From Microbacterium hominis (GTDB taxonomy: Bacteria > Actinomycetota > Actinomycetes > Actinomycetales > Microbacteriaceae): a DNA stretch of 64,000 nt. Shown here piece after piece: positions 17,578-26,626 of the stretch (position 1 is its first letter; each line of letters opens with the position of its first letter). The notes below the pieces were generated by a model. The model was not told the DNA's origin. It did no database searches and worked only from the letters and a program-made list of their open reading frames with translations. The position numbers and the translations under genes are program-made. The stretch is from the NCBI RefSeq assembly GCF_013282805.1, contig NZ_CP054038.1, positions 2,108,001 through 2,172,000 on the forward strand. Direction: 5' to 3'.

Positions 17578-17590
17578 TAGCCTGTCCTAA
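17572..17590 (+). promoter_or_regulatory. DtxR/IdeR-type iron-regulator box
   Basis: The 19 bases TAAAGTTAGCCTGTCCTAA match the known DtxR/IdeR consensus TTAGGTTAGCCTAACCTAA at 15 of 19 positions by my hand alignment, and cover the -10 hexamer and its downstream side. Iron-loaded DtxR bound here would block transcription of the uptake operon when iron is sufficient. Confidence 0.75.
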
Positions 17591-17638
17591 CCACCCGCCT
17601 CCGAACCGGAGCCGGGAGCCTCTCACCCTGGAGCCCCT

Positions 17639-18676
17639 GTGCCTCGTCACCCCCTTGTCCTCGGCGTCGCCGCCGCGACCACCGCCCTGCTGCTGTCCGG
17701 CTGCGCGACCGGCACCGGCGAGCCCACCTCGGACGACACCGCGGCGAACGCCGTCGACACCGCCGCGGTCTTCCCGGTCACGATCTCGCACGCCTACGGC
17801 GAGACGACGATCTCCGAGAAGCCGGAGCGCGTCGCGACGGTCGCCTGGGCGAACCACGAGGTGCCGCTCGCGCTGGGCGTCGTCCCGGTCGGCATGAGCA
17901 AGGCGACGTGGGGTGACAACGACAACGACGGCGTGCTCCCGTGGGTCGAGGACCAGCTCGCCGAGCTCGGCGCCCAGACCCCCGTTCTCTTCGACGAGAC
18001 CGACGGCATCGACTTCGAAGCCGTCGCCGACACCCAGCCCGACGTGATCCTCGCCGCGTACTCCGGCCTCACGCAGGAGGAGTACGACACCCTGTCGAAG
18101 ATCGCCCCCGTGGTCGCCTACCCGGAGGTGGCCTGGGGCACGTCCTACGAGGACATGATCACCCTGAACTCGCAGGCCCTGGGCCTGGCCGATGAGGGTG
18201 CGGCGCTGATCGACGAGCTGCACGCCGAGGTGGATGCCGCTCTCGCCGCGCAGCCCGCACTCGTCGACTCCACAGTGCTCTTCTCGTTCATCGACCCGTC
18301 CGACCTCAGCCAGGTCGGCTTCTACACTACGCTCGACACCCGCCCCGGCTTCCTCTCGAGCCTCGGACTGCCCACCCCGGCGGTCGTCACCGAGGAGAGC
18401 GAGGGCAGCGACGCGTTCTACCTCACCGTCAGCTCCGAGCAGGCCGACCGTTTCGAGGACGTCGACGTGTTCGTGACCTACGGCGAGGCCGACGGCGCGA
18501 TCATCGAACAGCTCCAGGCCGACCCGCTGCTCTCGCAGATCTCGGCGATCGCCGACGGCCGCATCGCGATCCTCGAGAACAACACGCCGCTGGCCGCCTC
18601 CGCCAACCCCTCGCCGCTGTCGATCGGCTGGGGCATCGACGAGTACTTCGCCCTGCTCGCCGGCGCACTGGACTGA
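17639..18676 (+). CDS. Iron-siderophore ABC transporter substrate-binding lipoprotein
   Basis: 345-residue secreted lipoprotein. The signal peptide ends in the lipobox LLSGC, with Cys22 as the lipidated residue. The rest is a FecB/FepB-type periplasmic-binding fold of two lobes (pattern ERVATVAWANHEVPLALGVVPVGM, then LAELGAQ, DFEAVADTQPDVILAAYSGL). It would bind a ferric siderophore at the cell surface and hand it to the permease encoded next. GTG is chosen with GGAG five bases upstream. The siderophore type cannot be told. It is the first gene of an iron-controlled operon of five. Confidence 0.93.
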   Translation: MPRHPLVLGVAAATTALLLSGCATGTGEPTSDDTAANAVDTAAVFPVTISHAYGETTISEKPERVATVAWANHEVPLALGVVPVGMSKATWGDNDNDGVLPWVEDQLAELGAQTPVLFDETDGIDFEAVADTQPDVILAAYSGLTQEEYDTLSKIAPVVAYPEVAWGTSYEDMITLNSQALGLADEGAALIDELHAEVDAALAAQPALVDSTVLFSFIDPSDLSQVGFYTTLDTRPGFLSSLGLPTPAVVTEESEGSDAFYLTVSSEQADRFEDVDVFVTYGEADGAIIEQLQADPLLSQISAIADGRIAILENNTPLAASANPSPLSIGWGIDEYFALLAGALD

Positions 18677-18696
18677 GTCGGAACCGAGCGACCAGC

Positions 18697-19740
18697 ATGA
18701 CCGACACCCGCCTGCGCGCACCGCAGCCCGACGCCCGCCTGCGGCGCCCGGCAGCGGTGCGCCTGGCGTGGATCGCGGCGGCGCTGGTCGTGCTCGCGGG
18801 GCTGTGCGTGGCATCCATCGCCTTCGGCGCCCGGGAGGTCTCGCTCGGCGAGATCTGGGCGGCACTGGGCGGCGACACCAGCACCGTCTCGACCGCCGCC
18901 GTCGTCGCGCGCGTGCCCCGCACCGTGCTGGCGCTCGTCGTGGGCGCTGCCCTGGCCCTCTCGGGCGCGGCGATGCAGGCCGTCACGCGCAATCCGCTCG
19001 CCGACCCCGGCATCCTCGGCGTCTCGGGGGGCGCGGCGCTAGCCGTCGTCATCGGCATCGCCTTCTTCGGCCTGACCGCTCCGTACCCCACGATGGCGCT
19101 CGCGATCGTCGGCGCGGCGGTGGCGGCCGTGTTCGTCTACGCCGTGGGCTCGCTGGGTCGCGGCGGCGCCACCCCGCTGAAGCTCGCCCTCGCCGGCGCG
19201 GCGAGCTCGGCGGCGTTCCTCTCCCTCGTGAGCGCAATCCTGCTGCCGCGCGTGGACATCATGGAGACGTTCCGGTTCTGGCAGATCGGCGGCGTCGGCG
19301 GGGCGACGTGGGACCGCATCGGTCTGGTCGCACCGGTGCTCGCCGTGGGCGCCCTCATCGTGTTCGCCACGGCGCGCGGGATGAACTCGCTCGCCCTCGG
19401 CGACGACATGGCGGCCGGACTCGGCGAGAACGTGGCCCGGACCCGAATGATCTCGGCCGCCGGAGCGGTGATCCTGTGCGGCGCCGCCACCGCCGTGGCC
19501 GGCCCGATCGCCTTCGTCGGGCTGGTGATCCCGCACCTGTGCCGTCTGCTCGTGGGAACCGACCACCGCTGGCTGCTGCCCTTCTCCGCGATCGCCGGGG
19601 CCGGTCTGCTCGTGCTCTCCGACGTGATCGGGCGCGTCATCGCCCGACCCGATGAGATCGAGGTGGGCATCATCACGGCGCTGGTGGGGGCGCCGGTGTT
19701 CATCTGGATCGTGCGTCGGCAGAAGGTGCGGGAACTGTGA
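18697..19740 (+). CDS. Iron-siderophore ABC transporter permease 1 (FecCD family)
   Basis: 347-residue permease with about nine or ten transmembrane segments and the FecCD hallmarks: RVPRTVLALVVGAALALSGAAMQAVTRNPLADPGILGVSGG near the start and GPIAFVGLVIPHLCRLLVG with the coupling region later. It would form half of the membrane channel with the next gene. ATG 18697 follows the lipoprotein stop by 20 bases. The stop overlaps the next start (GTGA), consistent with equal expression of both halves. Confidence 0.93.
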   Translation: MTDTRLRAPQPDARLRRPAAVRLAWIAAALVVLAGLCVASIAFGAREVSLGEIWAALGGDTSTVSTAAVVARVPRTVLALVVGAALALSGAAMQAVTRNPLADPGILGVSGGAALAVVIGIAFFGLTAPYPTMALAIVGAAVAAVFVYAVGSLGRGGATPLKLALAGAASSAAFLSLVSAILLPRVDIMETFRFWQIGGVGGATWDRIGLVAPVLAVGALIVFATARGMNSLALGDDMAAGLGENVARTRMISAAGAVILCGAATAVAGPIAFVGLVIPHLCRLLVGTDHRWLLPFSAIAGAGLLVLSDVIGRVIARPDEIEVGIITALVGAPVFIWIVRRQKVREL

Positions 19741-20798
19741 GCGTGCTCGAACGCACCGCCGAGGCGCCCGGCACCGAGCTGGGCGCGATCGTCGCCGGGC
19801 GGCGGCGGCGACTGCGCCGTCGCGCCGCAGCCACCGCCGTCCTGACACTGCTGACCGCCGGCGTGTTCGCGCTCTCGCTCATGCTCGGTCACACCTTCTA
19901 CTCGCCGGCGGAGATCGTGCGCGTGATCCTCGGGGAGACCGTGCCCGGTGCGTCGTTCACGGTGGGCGAGCTGCGCCTGCCCCGCGCGGCGATGGGACTG
20001 CTGGCCGGCTTCGCGTTCGGGCTCGCGGGGGTCGTCTTCCAGACGATGCTGCGAAACCCGCTCGCCTCGCCGGACATCATCGGCATCAACGTCGGCGCGA
20101 GCGCCGCGGCGGTGTTCGCGATCATCATCCTCGGTCTGAGCGAGACCGCCGTCTCGCTCTTCGCGCTCGCCGGGGCGCTCCTGACAGCGGGCGCGATCTA
20201 TCTGCTGTCCCATCGCGGCGGCTTCACCGGCACCCGCCTGATCCTCATCGGCATCGGCGTGGCGGCGATGCTCAACTCCGTCGTCACCTGGGTTCTCTCC
20301 AAGGCCTCGAGCTGGGACCTGCCGACCGCGATGCAGTGGCTCACCGGGAGCCTCAACGGAGCGACATGGGGCGCCATGCTTCCGCTCGCGCTGGCGTTCG
20401 TCGTCGTCGTGCCGCTCCTCATGACCGAAGGTCGCAACCTCGGCGCGCTCCGTCTCGGCGACGACTCCGCCGCGGGGCTGGGCGTGCGCGTCGAGCGCAC
20501 GCGCCTTCTGCTGCTGGTGGGCGCGGTGGCACTCCTCGCCTTCGCGACAGCCGCCGCCGGACCGATCGCCTTCGTCGCCTTCATGTCGGGGCCGATCGCC
20601 GCCCGCATCGTCGGTTCGGGCGCATCCCTCCTGCTGCCCGCCGGTCTCGTCGGCGCCCTGCTCGTGCTGACCAGCGACCTCGTCGGCCAGTTCGCCTTCG
20701 ACACCCGCTACCCCGTCGGGGTCGTCACGGGCGTGCTCGGCGCCCCGTACCTCATCTATCTGCTCGTCAGGACGAACCGCTCGGGAGGCTCGATATGA
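19737..20798 (+). CDS. Iron-siderophore ABC transporter permease 2 (FecCD family)
   Basis: 353 residues, also FecCD type. It has an Arg-rich N-terminal segment (RRRRLRRRA), then LRLPRAAMGLLAGFAFGLAGVVFQTMLRNPLASPDIIGIN, and the GPIAFVAFMSGPIAARI segment that contacts the ATPase. It pairs with permease 1 to form the heterodimeric membrane pore. The GTG start overlaps the previous stop and its own stop overlaps the ATPase ATG (ATGA). Confidence 0.93.
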   Translation: MSVLERTAEAPGTELGAIVAGRRRRLRRRAAATAVLTLLTAGVFALSLMLGHTFYSPAEIVRVILGETVPGASFTVGELRLPRAAMGLLAGFAFGLAGVVFQTMLRNPLASPDIIGINVGASAAAVFAIIILGLSETAVSLFALAGALLTAGAIYLLSHRGGFTGTRLILIGIGVAAMLNSVVTWVLSKASSWDLPTAMQWLTGSLNGATWGAMLPLALAFVVVVPLLMTEGRNLGALRLGDDSAAGLGVRVERTRLLLLVGAVALLAFATAAAGPIAFVAFMSGPIAARIVGSGASLLLPAGLVGALLVLTSDLVGQFAFDTRYPVGVVTGVLGAPYLIYLLVRTNRSGGSI

Positions 20799-21670
20799 GC
20801 GAACACCATACGCTCGCCGCGGAGGCCCTCACCCTCTCGTACGGCGAACGCACGATCGTCGACGGACTGGACCTGCACGTCCCGCCCGGCCGCATCACCG
20901 CGATCATCGGCGCCAACGGCTGCGGCAAATCCACCCTGCTGCGCGCGCTCGCCCGGCTCCTCCCGCCCCGGACCGGCCGGGTGCTCCTCGACGGCAAGGA
21001 CCTGCACGGCCGCCCGTCCAAGGAGGTCGCCCGCACGCTGGGGCTTCTCCCCCAGAGCCCCGTCGCCCCGGAGGGGATCGCGGTGGCAGACCTCGTCGGA
21101 CGCGGCCGCCACCCGTACCAGAAGCTCCTCGCCCGCTGGAGCGAGCGCGACTACACGGTCGTGGCGCAGTCGCTGGAGGCGACCGGCATCGCCGAGCTCG
21201 CCGACCGCTCCGTCGACGAGCTCTCCGGCGGGCAGCGGCAGCGGGTGTGGATCGCGATGGCGCTCGCGCAGGAGACCGACATCCTGCTGCTGGACGAGCC
21301 GACCACCTTCCTCGATGTCGCCCACCAGGTCGAAGTGCTGGATCTGCTGACCGACCTCAACCGCGACCGCGGCACGACGATCGTCATGGTCCTGCATGAC
21401 ATGAACATGGCAGCCCGCTACGCCGACCACATCATCGCGGTGCAGGCGGGGCGCATCGTCGCCGATGGGCCGCCCGCCGAGGTGATGACCGGCGAGCTCA
21501 TCCGGGCCGTCTTCGACCTCGACGCGCTCGTCGTGCCCGACCCCGTCTCGGGAACGCCGATCGTGCTGCCGCGCGGCCGCCACCATGTGCTGGCTCCGTC
21601 CGCCGCCCCACCGCCCTCCCCCGCATCCCCTTCGACCGCCGCGCCCGCAGGAGCACCCCATGGCAGCTAG
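20795..21670 (+). CDS. Iron-siderophore ABC transporter ATP-binding protein (FecE/FepC type)
   Basis: 291 residues. Walker A GANGCGKST, signature LSGGQRQR, Walker B LLLLDEPTTFLD and H-loop VLHDMNMAARYADH place it in the FecE/FepC group that powers ferric siderophore import. After about residue 255 the protein ends in a long Pro/Ala/Ser-rich tail unlike the compact family C-terminus. The tail overlaps the start of the next gene by 11 bases. It is coupled to permease 2 by ATGA. Confidence 0.93.
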   Translation: MSEHHTLAAEALTLSYGERTIVDGLDLHVPPGRITAIIGANGCGKSTLLRALARLLPPRTGRVLLDGKDLHGRPSKEVARTLGLLPQSPVAPEGIAVADLVGRGRHPYQKLLARWSERDYTVVAQSLEATGIAELADRSVDELSGGQRQRVWIAMALAQETDILLLDEPTTFLDVAHQVEVLDLLTDLNRDRGTTIVMVLHDMNMAARYADHIIAVQAGRIVADGPPAEVMTGELIRAVFDLDALVVPDPVSGTPIVLPRGRHHVLAPSAAPPPSPASPSTAAPAGAPHGS

Positions 21671-22562
21671 CACGATGAGATTCTTCCGCGTCCGCGTGAG
21701 CGCGATCACCGACCTCACCCCGAGCTTCCGCCGGTTCACCTTCCGCGGCGACGACCTCGCCGAGTACGGCGATCCGGGATTCGACCAGCGGATCAAGGTG
21801 GTCTTTCCGACGGAGGAGCTCGGGCTCGACGCGATGCCCACCGGCGACGACTGGTGGGACCGCTGGCGCACGGCTCCGACCGAGGAGCGTCTGCCGTTCC
21901 GCACCTACACGACGCGTGCCGTGCGCCACGGCCTGCGCGAGGTCGACGTCGACATGGTCGCGCACGAGGTGGTCGGTCCGGCATCGGCCTGGATCGCCCG
22001 CGCGCACATCGGCGACGAGGTGCTGATCCTCGCCCCCACCACCGCGCACACGGGCGTCAGCTACGGCATCGACTTCGTTCCGCCCGCCGCGACGGAGAAC
22101 GTGCTGCTGGCCGGCGACGAGACCGCCGCGCCGGCGATCGCCGTCATCCTCGAGCAGCTTCCCGCGGACGCCACCGGCGTGGTCGTCCTCGAGGTGCCGC
22201 ATGAGGACGACGCCGCCTACCTCCCCGCCCACCCCGGCTTCGACGTCCACGTGAGCGCCCGCGGCGACGCGGCGCGGCACGTACACCTCATCCCGGCCAC
22301 CGAGGCCGCCGTGGCCACGCTCGCACCCGAGGGTCGCGGCGCCGCGGTCGAGGAGATCGACATCGACCACGACATCCTCTGGGAGGTGCCGCGCACGGCC
22401 AAGGGCGGCGCCGCGCTCAAGAGCGCGCCGCTCTACTCGTGGCTCGCGGGCGAAGCCGGGGCCATCAAGGCTCTGCGGCGCCATCTCGTCACCGACCAGG
22501 GCGTCGACCGCCGCGCGGTGGCGTTCATGGGCTACTGGCGGCTCGGCAAGTCCGAGAACTGA
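21660..22562 (+). CDS. Siderophore-interacting protein (FAD ferric reductase)
   Basis: 300 residues. FRTYTTR matches the FAD-binding RxYT motif of the ViuB/SIP family, and a DE-rich central part leads to the C-terminal RAVAFMGYWRLGKSE that ends many SIPs. Such enzymes reduce ferric siderophore in the cytoplasm and release Fe(II). Position as the last gene of the uptake operon fits that job exactly. The ATG at 21660 lies inside the ATPase end, so both are probably translated together. The 3' end overlaps the convergent MFS gene by 31 bases. Confidence 0.92.
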   Translation: MAASTMRFFRVRVSAITDLTPSFRRFTFRGDDLAEYGDPGFDQRIKVVFPTEELGLDAMPTGDDWWDRWRTAPTEERLPFRTYTTRAVRHGLREVDVDMVAHEVVGPASAWIARAHIGDEVLILAPTTAHTGVSYGIDFVPPAATENVLLAGDETAAPAIAVILEQLPADATGVVVLEVPHEDDAAYLPAHPGFDVHVSARGDAARHVHLIPATEAAVATLAPEGRGAAVEEIDIDHDILWEVPRTAKGGAALKSAPLYSWLAGEAGAIKALRRHLVTDQGVDRRAVAFMGYWRLGKSEN

Positions 22563-23908
22563 GGGCTGCCCAGGCGAACGCCCGGCACCAGCGCCAGCAG
22601 CGCGAGCCCGGTCGCGAGGGCGAACACCGTCGCGAACGCCGCGCCGGTGCCGGCCAGCGCCGTGAAGACGAGTCCCAGCAGCGCGATCGACATCGCGGCG
22701 CCGACATTCTCGGCGATCGAGAGCGCGGCCGAGTTGAACCCCTGGTTCTGCGGCGTCGAATATGCCAGGGTCAGCACGGTCAGTCGCGGGTACATGAGGC
22801 CCATGCCGGCGCCGGCCGCCGCCCATCCCGCCACGATGACGCCCGGCCAGAGCGCCCACCACGCGGTGACGGTGGCGGCGGCGATCGCGCCCGCCAGGAG
22901 CGCGACGCCGATCACGGCGATCCGCCGGGTGCCGATGCGGTCGCTGTAGCGGCCCTGCACCTCCGACGCGGCCGCCCACGCGACGGCGCCCGCCGTCAGC
23001 CCGGCGCCCGCCCATACCGGCGAGAACCCGTACTCGTCGATGAGCAGATAGGGCACGTAGATCTCGGCGCCGAACAGCGCACCCGAGATGAGGCCCCGCA
23101 TCGTGACGACGCTCGGCAGCCCCCTCCCGAGCCGGAGCGTCCCCGGCGGGAGCAGCGGTCGCACGCTGACGATGATGAGCACGAGGGATGCCACCACCGC
23201 CACGCCCGCGAACCGGTCCAGCTCGCCCGCCAGCGTCACCCCGAGCGCTCCGGCCGCGACCGCGACGGCGCAGACGAGGCGTCGCGCGAGCGGCGCGTGG
23301 GAGGGCTCATCGGGCGCGAGGTGCCGGCCGCGCAGTCGAGCGGCGACGAGCGCGAACGCCGCGACGGCCAGGATCGCGACTCCGAGGAAGACCCATCGCC
23401 AGCCGACGAGTTCGGCGACCGCGCCGGCCAGCGCGGGACCGACCAGCGACGGCACGACCCACGCGGCCGAGAACACCGCGAACACGCGACCATGGAGCGC
23501 ACCGGGGTACACGCGCGCGACCACCACGTAGAGGGCCACGGTCTGCCCGCCGGTGCCGAGCCCCTGCACCAGGCGCCCCGCCACGAGCACCGGCATCGAT
23601 GTCGCCAGTCCGGCGATCACGAGGCCCACGACGAACAGGACCACGGCGGTCGTCAGCGGTGCCAGCACATCGCCGCGATCGCACCATGCGCCCACGACCA
23701 CCATGCCGATCACGCTGGCCGCCAGCGTCCCCGAGAAGGCCGCCGCGTAGAGCGCGGCGCCGTCGAGGTCGTCGCTGACGACCGGCATGACCGTGGTGAT
23801 CGCGAGGGCCTGCGTGGCCGCCAGGAAGATCAGCGCGACCGCGCCGACCGTCACCCAGAGGTAGCTGCCGCCCCAGACGCTCGCGGGACGCTCGACCGGA
23901 GCGTTCAC
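22532..23908 (-). CDS. MFS transporter (DHA-like efflux)
   Basis: 458-residue major facilitator protein with about 12-14 hydrophobic segments; motif A-like GAWCDRGD after segment 2 and a GRLVQGLGTGGQ segment resemble drug:H+ antiporters. The substrate is unknown. The start is a GTG that overlaps the stop of the upstream PatB-type lyase (GTGA), so both come from one mRNA, suggesting export or import of a sulfur-containing compound linked to that enzyme. Export of a siderophore is possible because the gene faces the uptake operon, but there is no DtxR box in front of it. Confidence 0.85.
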   Translation of the reverse strand: MNAPVERPASVWGGSYLWVTVGAVALIFLAATQALAITTVMPVVSDDLDGAALYAAAFSGTLAASVIGMVVVGAWCDRGDVLAPLTTAVVLFVVGLVIAGLATSMPVLVAGRLVQGLGTGGQTVALYVVVARVYPGALHGRVFAVFSAAWVVPSLVGPALAGAVAELVGWRWVFLGVAILAVAAFALVAARLRGRHLAPDEPSHAPLARRLVCAVAVAAGALGVTLAGELDRFAGVAVVASLVLIIVSVRPLLPPGTLRLGRGLPSVVTMRGLISGALFGAEIYVPYLLIDEYGFSPVWAGAGLTAGAVAWAAASEVQGRYSDRIGTRRIAVIGVALLAGAIAAATVTAWWALWPGVIVAGWAAAGAGMGLMYPRLTVLTLAYSTPQNQGFNSAALSIAENVGAAMSIALLGLVFTALAGTGAAFATVFALATGLALLALVPGVRLGSPQFSDLPSRQ

Positions 23909-25062
23909 TCCACGAGGGCCCCGATGCGCGCGACGGCCTCGCGCAGCACCTCCGGTGCGCAGCCGAAGTTGATGCGCACGTGGCCCTTGCCCTCCGGTCC
24001 GAAGTGCGGCCCGAAGTGGAGGGCGACGTCGGCGTCGCGCCGGATCTTCACGGCCGGATTGTCGCCCCAGCCGAGCGCGCCGAGATCGACCCACGCGAGG
24101 AAGCCCGCGTCGGGGATGCGGTAGCGCGCCCCCGGCACATGCTCGTCCAGCAGCTCGGCGAGCAGTCGGCGATTCCGATCGAGCGCCGCCAGCTGCGCAT
24201 CCAGCCACGCGTCGCTGTCGGGAGCGAAAGCCGCCACCGACGCCAGGGCGCCGAACAGCCCCGTGCGCCACTCGATCTCATCGGGCATGGCGCGCACGAT
24301 GTCGGCGGTGGCGGGGTCGGCCGTGACCATGAGTGCGCACTTGAGGCCGGCGAGGTTGAACGCCTTGCTGGCGCTGACCACCGCGTAGCCGACCTTCGCG
24401 GCGGTCTCCGACGCCGCCAGGAACGGCGTGAAGACGGCGTTCGCGTGGACGAGCGGCGCGTGGATCTCGTCGCTCACGACGGCCGCGCCGAATCCGGCCG
24501 CGAGGTCGGCCAGCGCGGCCAGCTTCTCGCGGGTGTGCACGGTGCCGGTCGGGTTGTGGGGGTTGCACAGCAGCACCGCGCGGGCGCCACCGGCCAGCGC
24601 CGCCTCGATGCCCAGAAGATCGAGCTCCCACCCCGCGCCGGTGTCGACGAGGGGCACCTGCTCCACGACTCCCCCGGCCTCGGGGATCACATCGAAGAAC
24701 GGCGGGTAGACGGGTGTGGTGATCACCACGCGATCGCCCGGGTCGATCACGCACCGCAGCAGCTCGACGACGCCCATCATCACGTCGCACGTGGTGCGGA
24801 TCCGCGCGGCATCCACCTCCCAGCCGAACCGCCGCCGGGCGAAGCCGACATACGCGTCGGCGATCCCCGGGTCCGGCGGCGTGTACCCGGTGTCGCCGAG
24901 CTCCACCGCTCGGGCCAGCCGTGCGGTGATGGCGGGCGCCAGCGGGTAGTCGGTCTCGGCCACGAACAGCGGCAGGACGTGTTCGGGGTACTTCCGCCAC
25001 TTCGTGCTCGACCGCTGCCGCAGCTGGTCGATCGGAAGGGTCTCGAGGGGGGTGACGCTCAC
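23905..25062 (-). CDS. PatB/MalY-type C-S lyase (cystathionine beta-lyase)
   Basis: 385-residue fold-type I PLP enzyme. The catalytic lysine is in SASKAFNLAGLK, the CNPHNPTG motif binds cofactor, and VSDEIHAPL supplies the Asp that contacts the pyridine nitrogen. Members cleave cystathionine, cysteine or other beta C-S bonds, giving homocysteine or sulfide plus pyruvate. It is translationally coupled to the following MFS gene and separated by 76 bases from the end of the suf gene cluster on the same strand. Whether it serves methionine synthesis or sulfur supply cannot be decided. Confidence 0.9.
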   Translation of the reverse strand: MSVTPLETLPIDQLRQRSSTKWRKYPEHVLPLFVAETDYPLAPAITARLARAVELGDTGYTPPDPGIADAYVGFARRRFGWEVDAARIRTTCDVMMGVVELLRCVIDPGDRVVITTPVYPPFFDVIPEAGGVVEQVPLVDTGAGWELDLLGIEAALAGGARAVLLCNPHNPTGTVHTREKLAALADLAAGFGAAVVSDEIHAPLVHANAVFTPFLAASETAAKVGYAVVSASKAFNLAGLKCALMVTADPATADIVRAMPDEIEWRTGLFGALASVAAFAPDSDAWLDAQLAALDRNRRLLAELLDEHVPGARYRIPDAGFLAWVDLGALGWGDNPAVKIRRDADVALHFGPHFGPEGKGHVRINFGCAPEVLREAVARIGALVE

Positions 25063-25138
25063 CAGACGAGCCTAGCGACCGCGATGGATGCCGGCGCCCG
25101 GCGCGTCAAGCGGCGAAACAGGCCGCCTCACGTGCACG

Positions 25139-25468
25139 TCAGATCGCGAAGCCGAGCGCTCGCATCATGTCGCGCCCGTCGTCGGTGATCCGCTCCGGAC
25201 CCCACGGCGGCATCCACACCCAGTTGATGCGGAAGCGCTCGACGATGTCGTCGAGAGCCTGTGCCGTCTGCTCCTCAAGCACATCGGTGAGCGGGCAGCC
25301 CGCCGAGGTGAGCGTCATGTGGATGACCAGGGCGTCGTTCTCGTCGTCCCACGCGAGGTCGTAGATGAGACCGAGGTCGACGACGTTGATCCCGAGCTCG
25401 GGATCCATGACGTCTTTGAGCGCCTCGGTGACCTCGTCGTACTTCTCGGGTGTGAGGGTAGCGGTCAT
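25139..25468 (-). CDS. SufT-like metal-sulfur cluster assembly factor (MIP18/DUF59)
   Basis: 109 residues with the DUF59 core MDPELGINVVDLGLIYDL and the conserved cysteine in TSAGCPLTD. The protein family works in maturation of Fe-S proteins, with SufT of some species as the closest model. The ATG at 25468 is used because the upstream frame overlaps sufC without a start signal. It lies 16 bases after sufC, so it is the last gene of the suf operon. Confidence 0.9.
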   Translation of the reverse strand: MTATLTPEKYDEVTEALKDVMDPELGINVVDLGLIYDLAWDDENDALVIHMTLTSAGCPLTDVLEEQTAQALDDIVERFRINWVWMPPWGPERITDDGRDMMRALGFAI

Positions 25469-25484
25469 GTGACGGATTCTACGC

Positions 25485-26282
25485 TCAGGCCGAGGCCACG
25501 TCGGCGGGAGCGTCTGCGGGCTCTTCCAGGCCGGCCGGGAGGAAGCGGTCGTAGCCCTCGTCCTCGAGGCGGTCGGCCAGCTCCGGGCCACCCTCCTCGA
25601 CGATGCGCCCGCCGATCATCACGTGCACGTGATCCGGGTGGATGTAGCGCAGGATCCGCGTGTAGTGGGTGATCAGCAGCACGCCGAGGCCGGTGGCCTC
25701 CTTGGCGCGGTTCACGCCTTCCGACACGATCTTGAGCGCGTCGACGTCGAGGCCGGAGTCGGTCTCGTCGAGCACCGCGATCTGCGGCCGGAGCAGCTCG
25801 AGCTGGAGGATCTCGTGGCGCTTCTTCTCTCCGCCCGAGAAGCCCTCATTGACGTTGCGCTGCGCGAACTTCGGGTCCATCCGCAGGTTCTTCATCGACG
25901 CCTTGACATCCTTCGTCCAGGTGCGGATCGAGGGGGCCTCGCCGTCGATCGCCGTCTTGGCGGTGCGCAGGAAGTTGGTGACGGTCACGCCGGGGATCTC
26001 CACCGGGTACTGCATCGCGAGGAACAGGCCGGCGCGGGCGCGCTCGTCGACCGACATCTCCAGCACGTCCTCGCCGTCGAGCGTGATGGATCCGCTCGTG
26101 ACGGTGTACTTGGGGTGGCCGGCGATGGTGTACGCCAGCGTCGACTTGCCGGAGCCGTTGGGGCCCATGATGGCGTGGGTCTCACCGGTGCGGATCGTGA
26201 GCGTGACACCGTTGAGGATCGGCGTGGTGCCGGCTTCCGTCTCGACCGTCACATGGAGGTCGCGGATCTCGAGGACAGACAT
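25485..26282 (-). CDS. sufC: Fe-S cluster assembly ATPase SufC
   Basis: 265-residue ABC-type ATPase of the SufBCD scaffold complex. It has Walker A GPNGSGKST, signature FSGGEKKR and Walker B VLDETDSGLD, with the D instead of P after DE that is characteristic for SufC. It binds SufB and SufD and powers assembly of nascent clusters. Two ATG codons lie six bases apart; AAGAAGG is eight bases before the inner one (26282), so that is taken. It follows the Rieske gene by 14 bases. Confidence 0.96.
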   Translation of the reverse strand: MSVLEIRDLHVTVETEAGTTPILNGVTLTIRTGETHAIMGPNGSGKSTLAYTIAGHPKYTVTSGSITLDGEDVLEMSVDERARAGLFLAMQYPVEIPGVTVTNFLRTAKTAIDGEAPSIRTWTKDVKASMKNLRMDPKFAQRNVNEGFSGGEKKRHEILQLELLRPQIAVLDETDSGLDVDALKIVSEGVNRAKEATGLGVLLITHYTRILRYIHPDHVHVMIGGRIVEEGGPELADRLEDEGYDRFLPAGLEEPADAPADVASA

Positions 26283-26296
26283 GTTCATTACCTTCT

Positions 26297-26626
26297 TCAG
26301 TTCACTTCGAGCTTGACGGACGCGTCGATGAGCACGTCATCGCCGTCGATCGTGACCTCGAACACCGGGACGGGCTCGTAGGCCGGGAGATTGAGGGGCT
26401 TGCCGGTGCGCAGCGAGAATGCGGAGCCGTGGGCCCAGCACTCGAGCGTCTCGCCGTCGACGAAGCCCTCGGCGAGCGAGATGTCGCCGTGGGTGCAGGT
26501 GTCGCCGATGGCGTGCACCTCGCCGTTGGAGTCGAGCACGACGGCGATCGCGATGCCGTCCACCTCGACCCGGGTGGCGGTGTCCTGCTCGAGGTCGCTC
26601 AGGGCGCAGACGCGCTGGGCGCTCAT
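26297..26626 (-). CDS. Rieske-type [2Fe-2S] ferredoxin within the suf operon
   Basis: 109 residues of a small Rieske ferredoxin. The ligands are in CTHGDISL and, 18 residues later, CWAHGSAF, the C-x-H ... C-x2-H pattern. Such proteins are the electron carriers of non-heme oxygenases, but here it is encoded between sufD and sufC, the ATG overlapping the sufD stop (ATGA), so an accessory role in cluster assembly or reductive steps of SUF is likely. No oxygenase subunit is nearby. Confidence 0.92.
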   Translation of the reverse strand: MSAQRVCALSDLEQDTATRVEVDGIAIAVVLDSNGEVHAIGDTCTHGDISLAEGFVDGETLECWAHGSAFSLRTGKPLNLPAYEPVPVFEVTIDGDDVLIDASVKLEVN

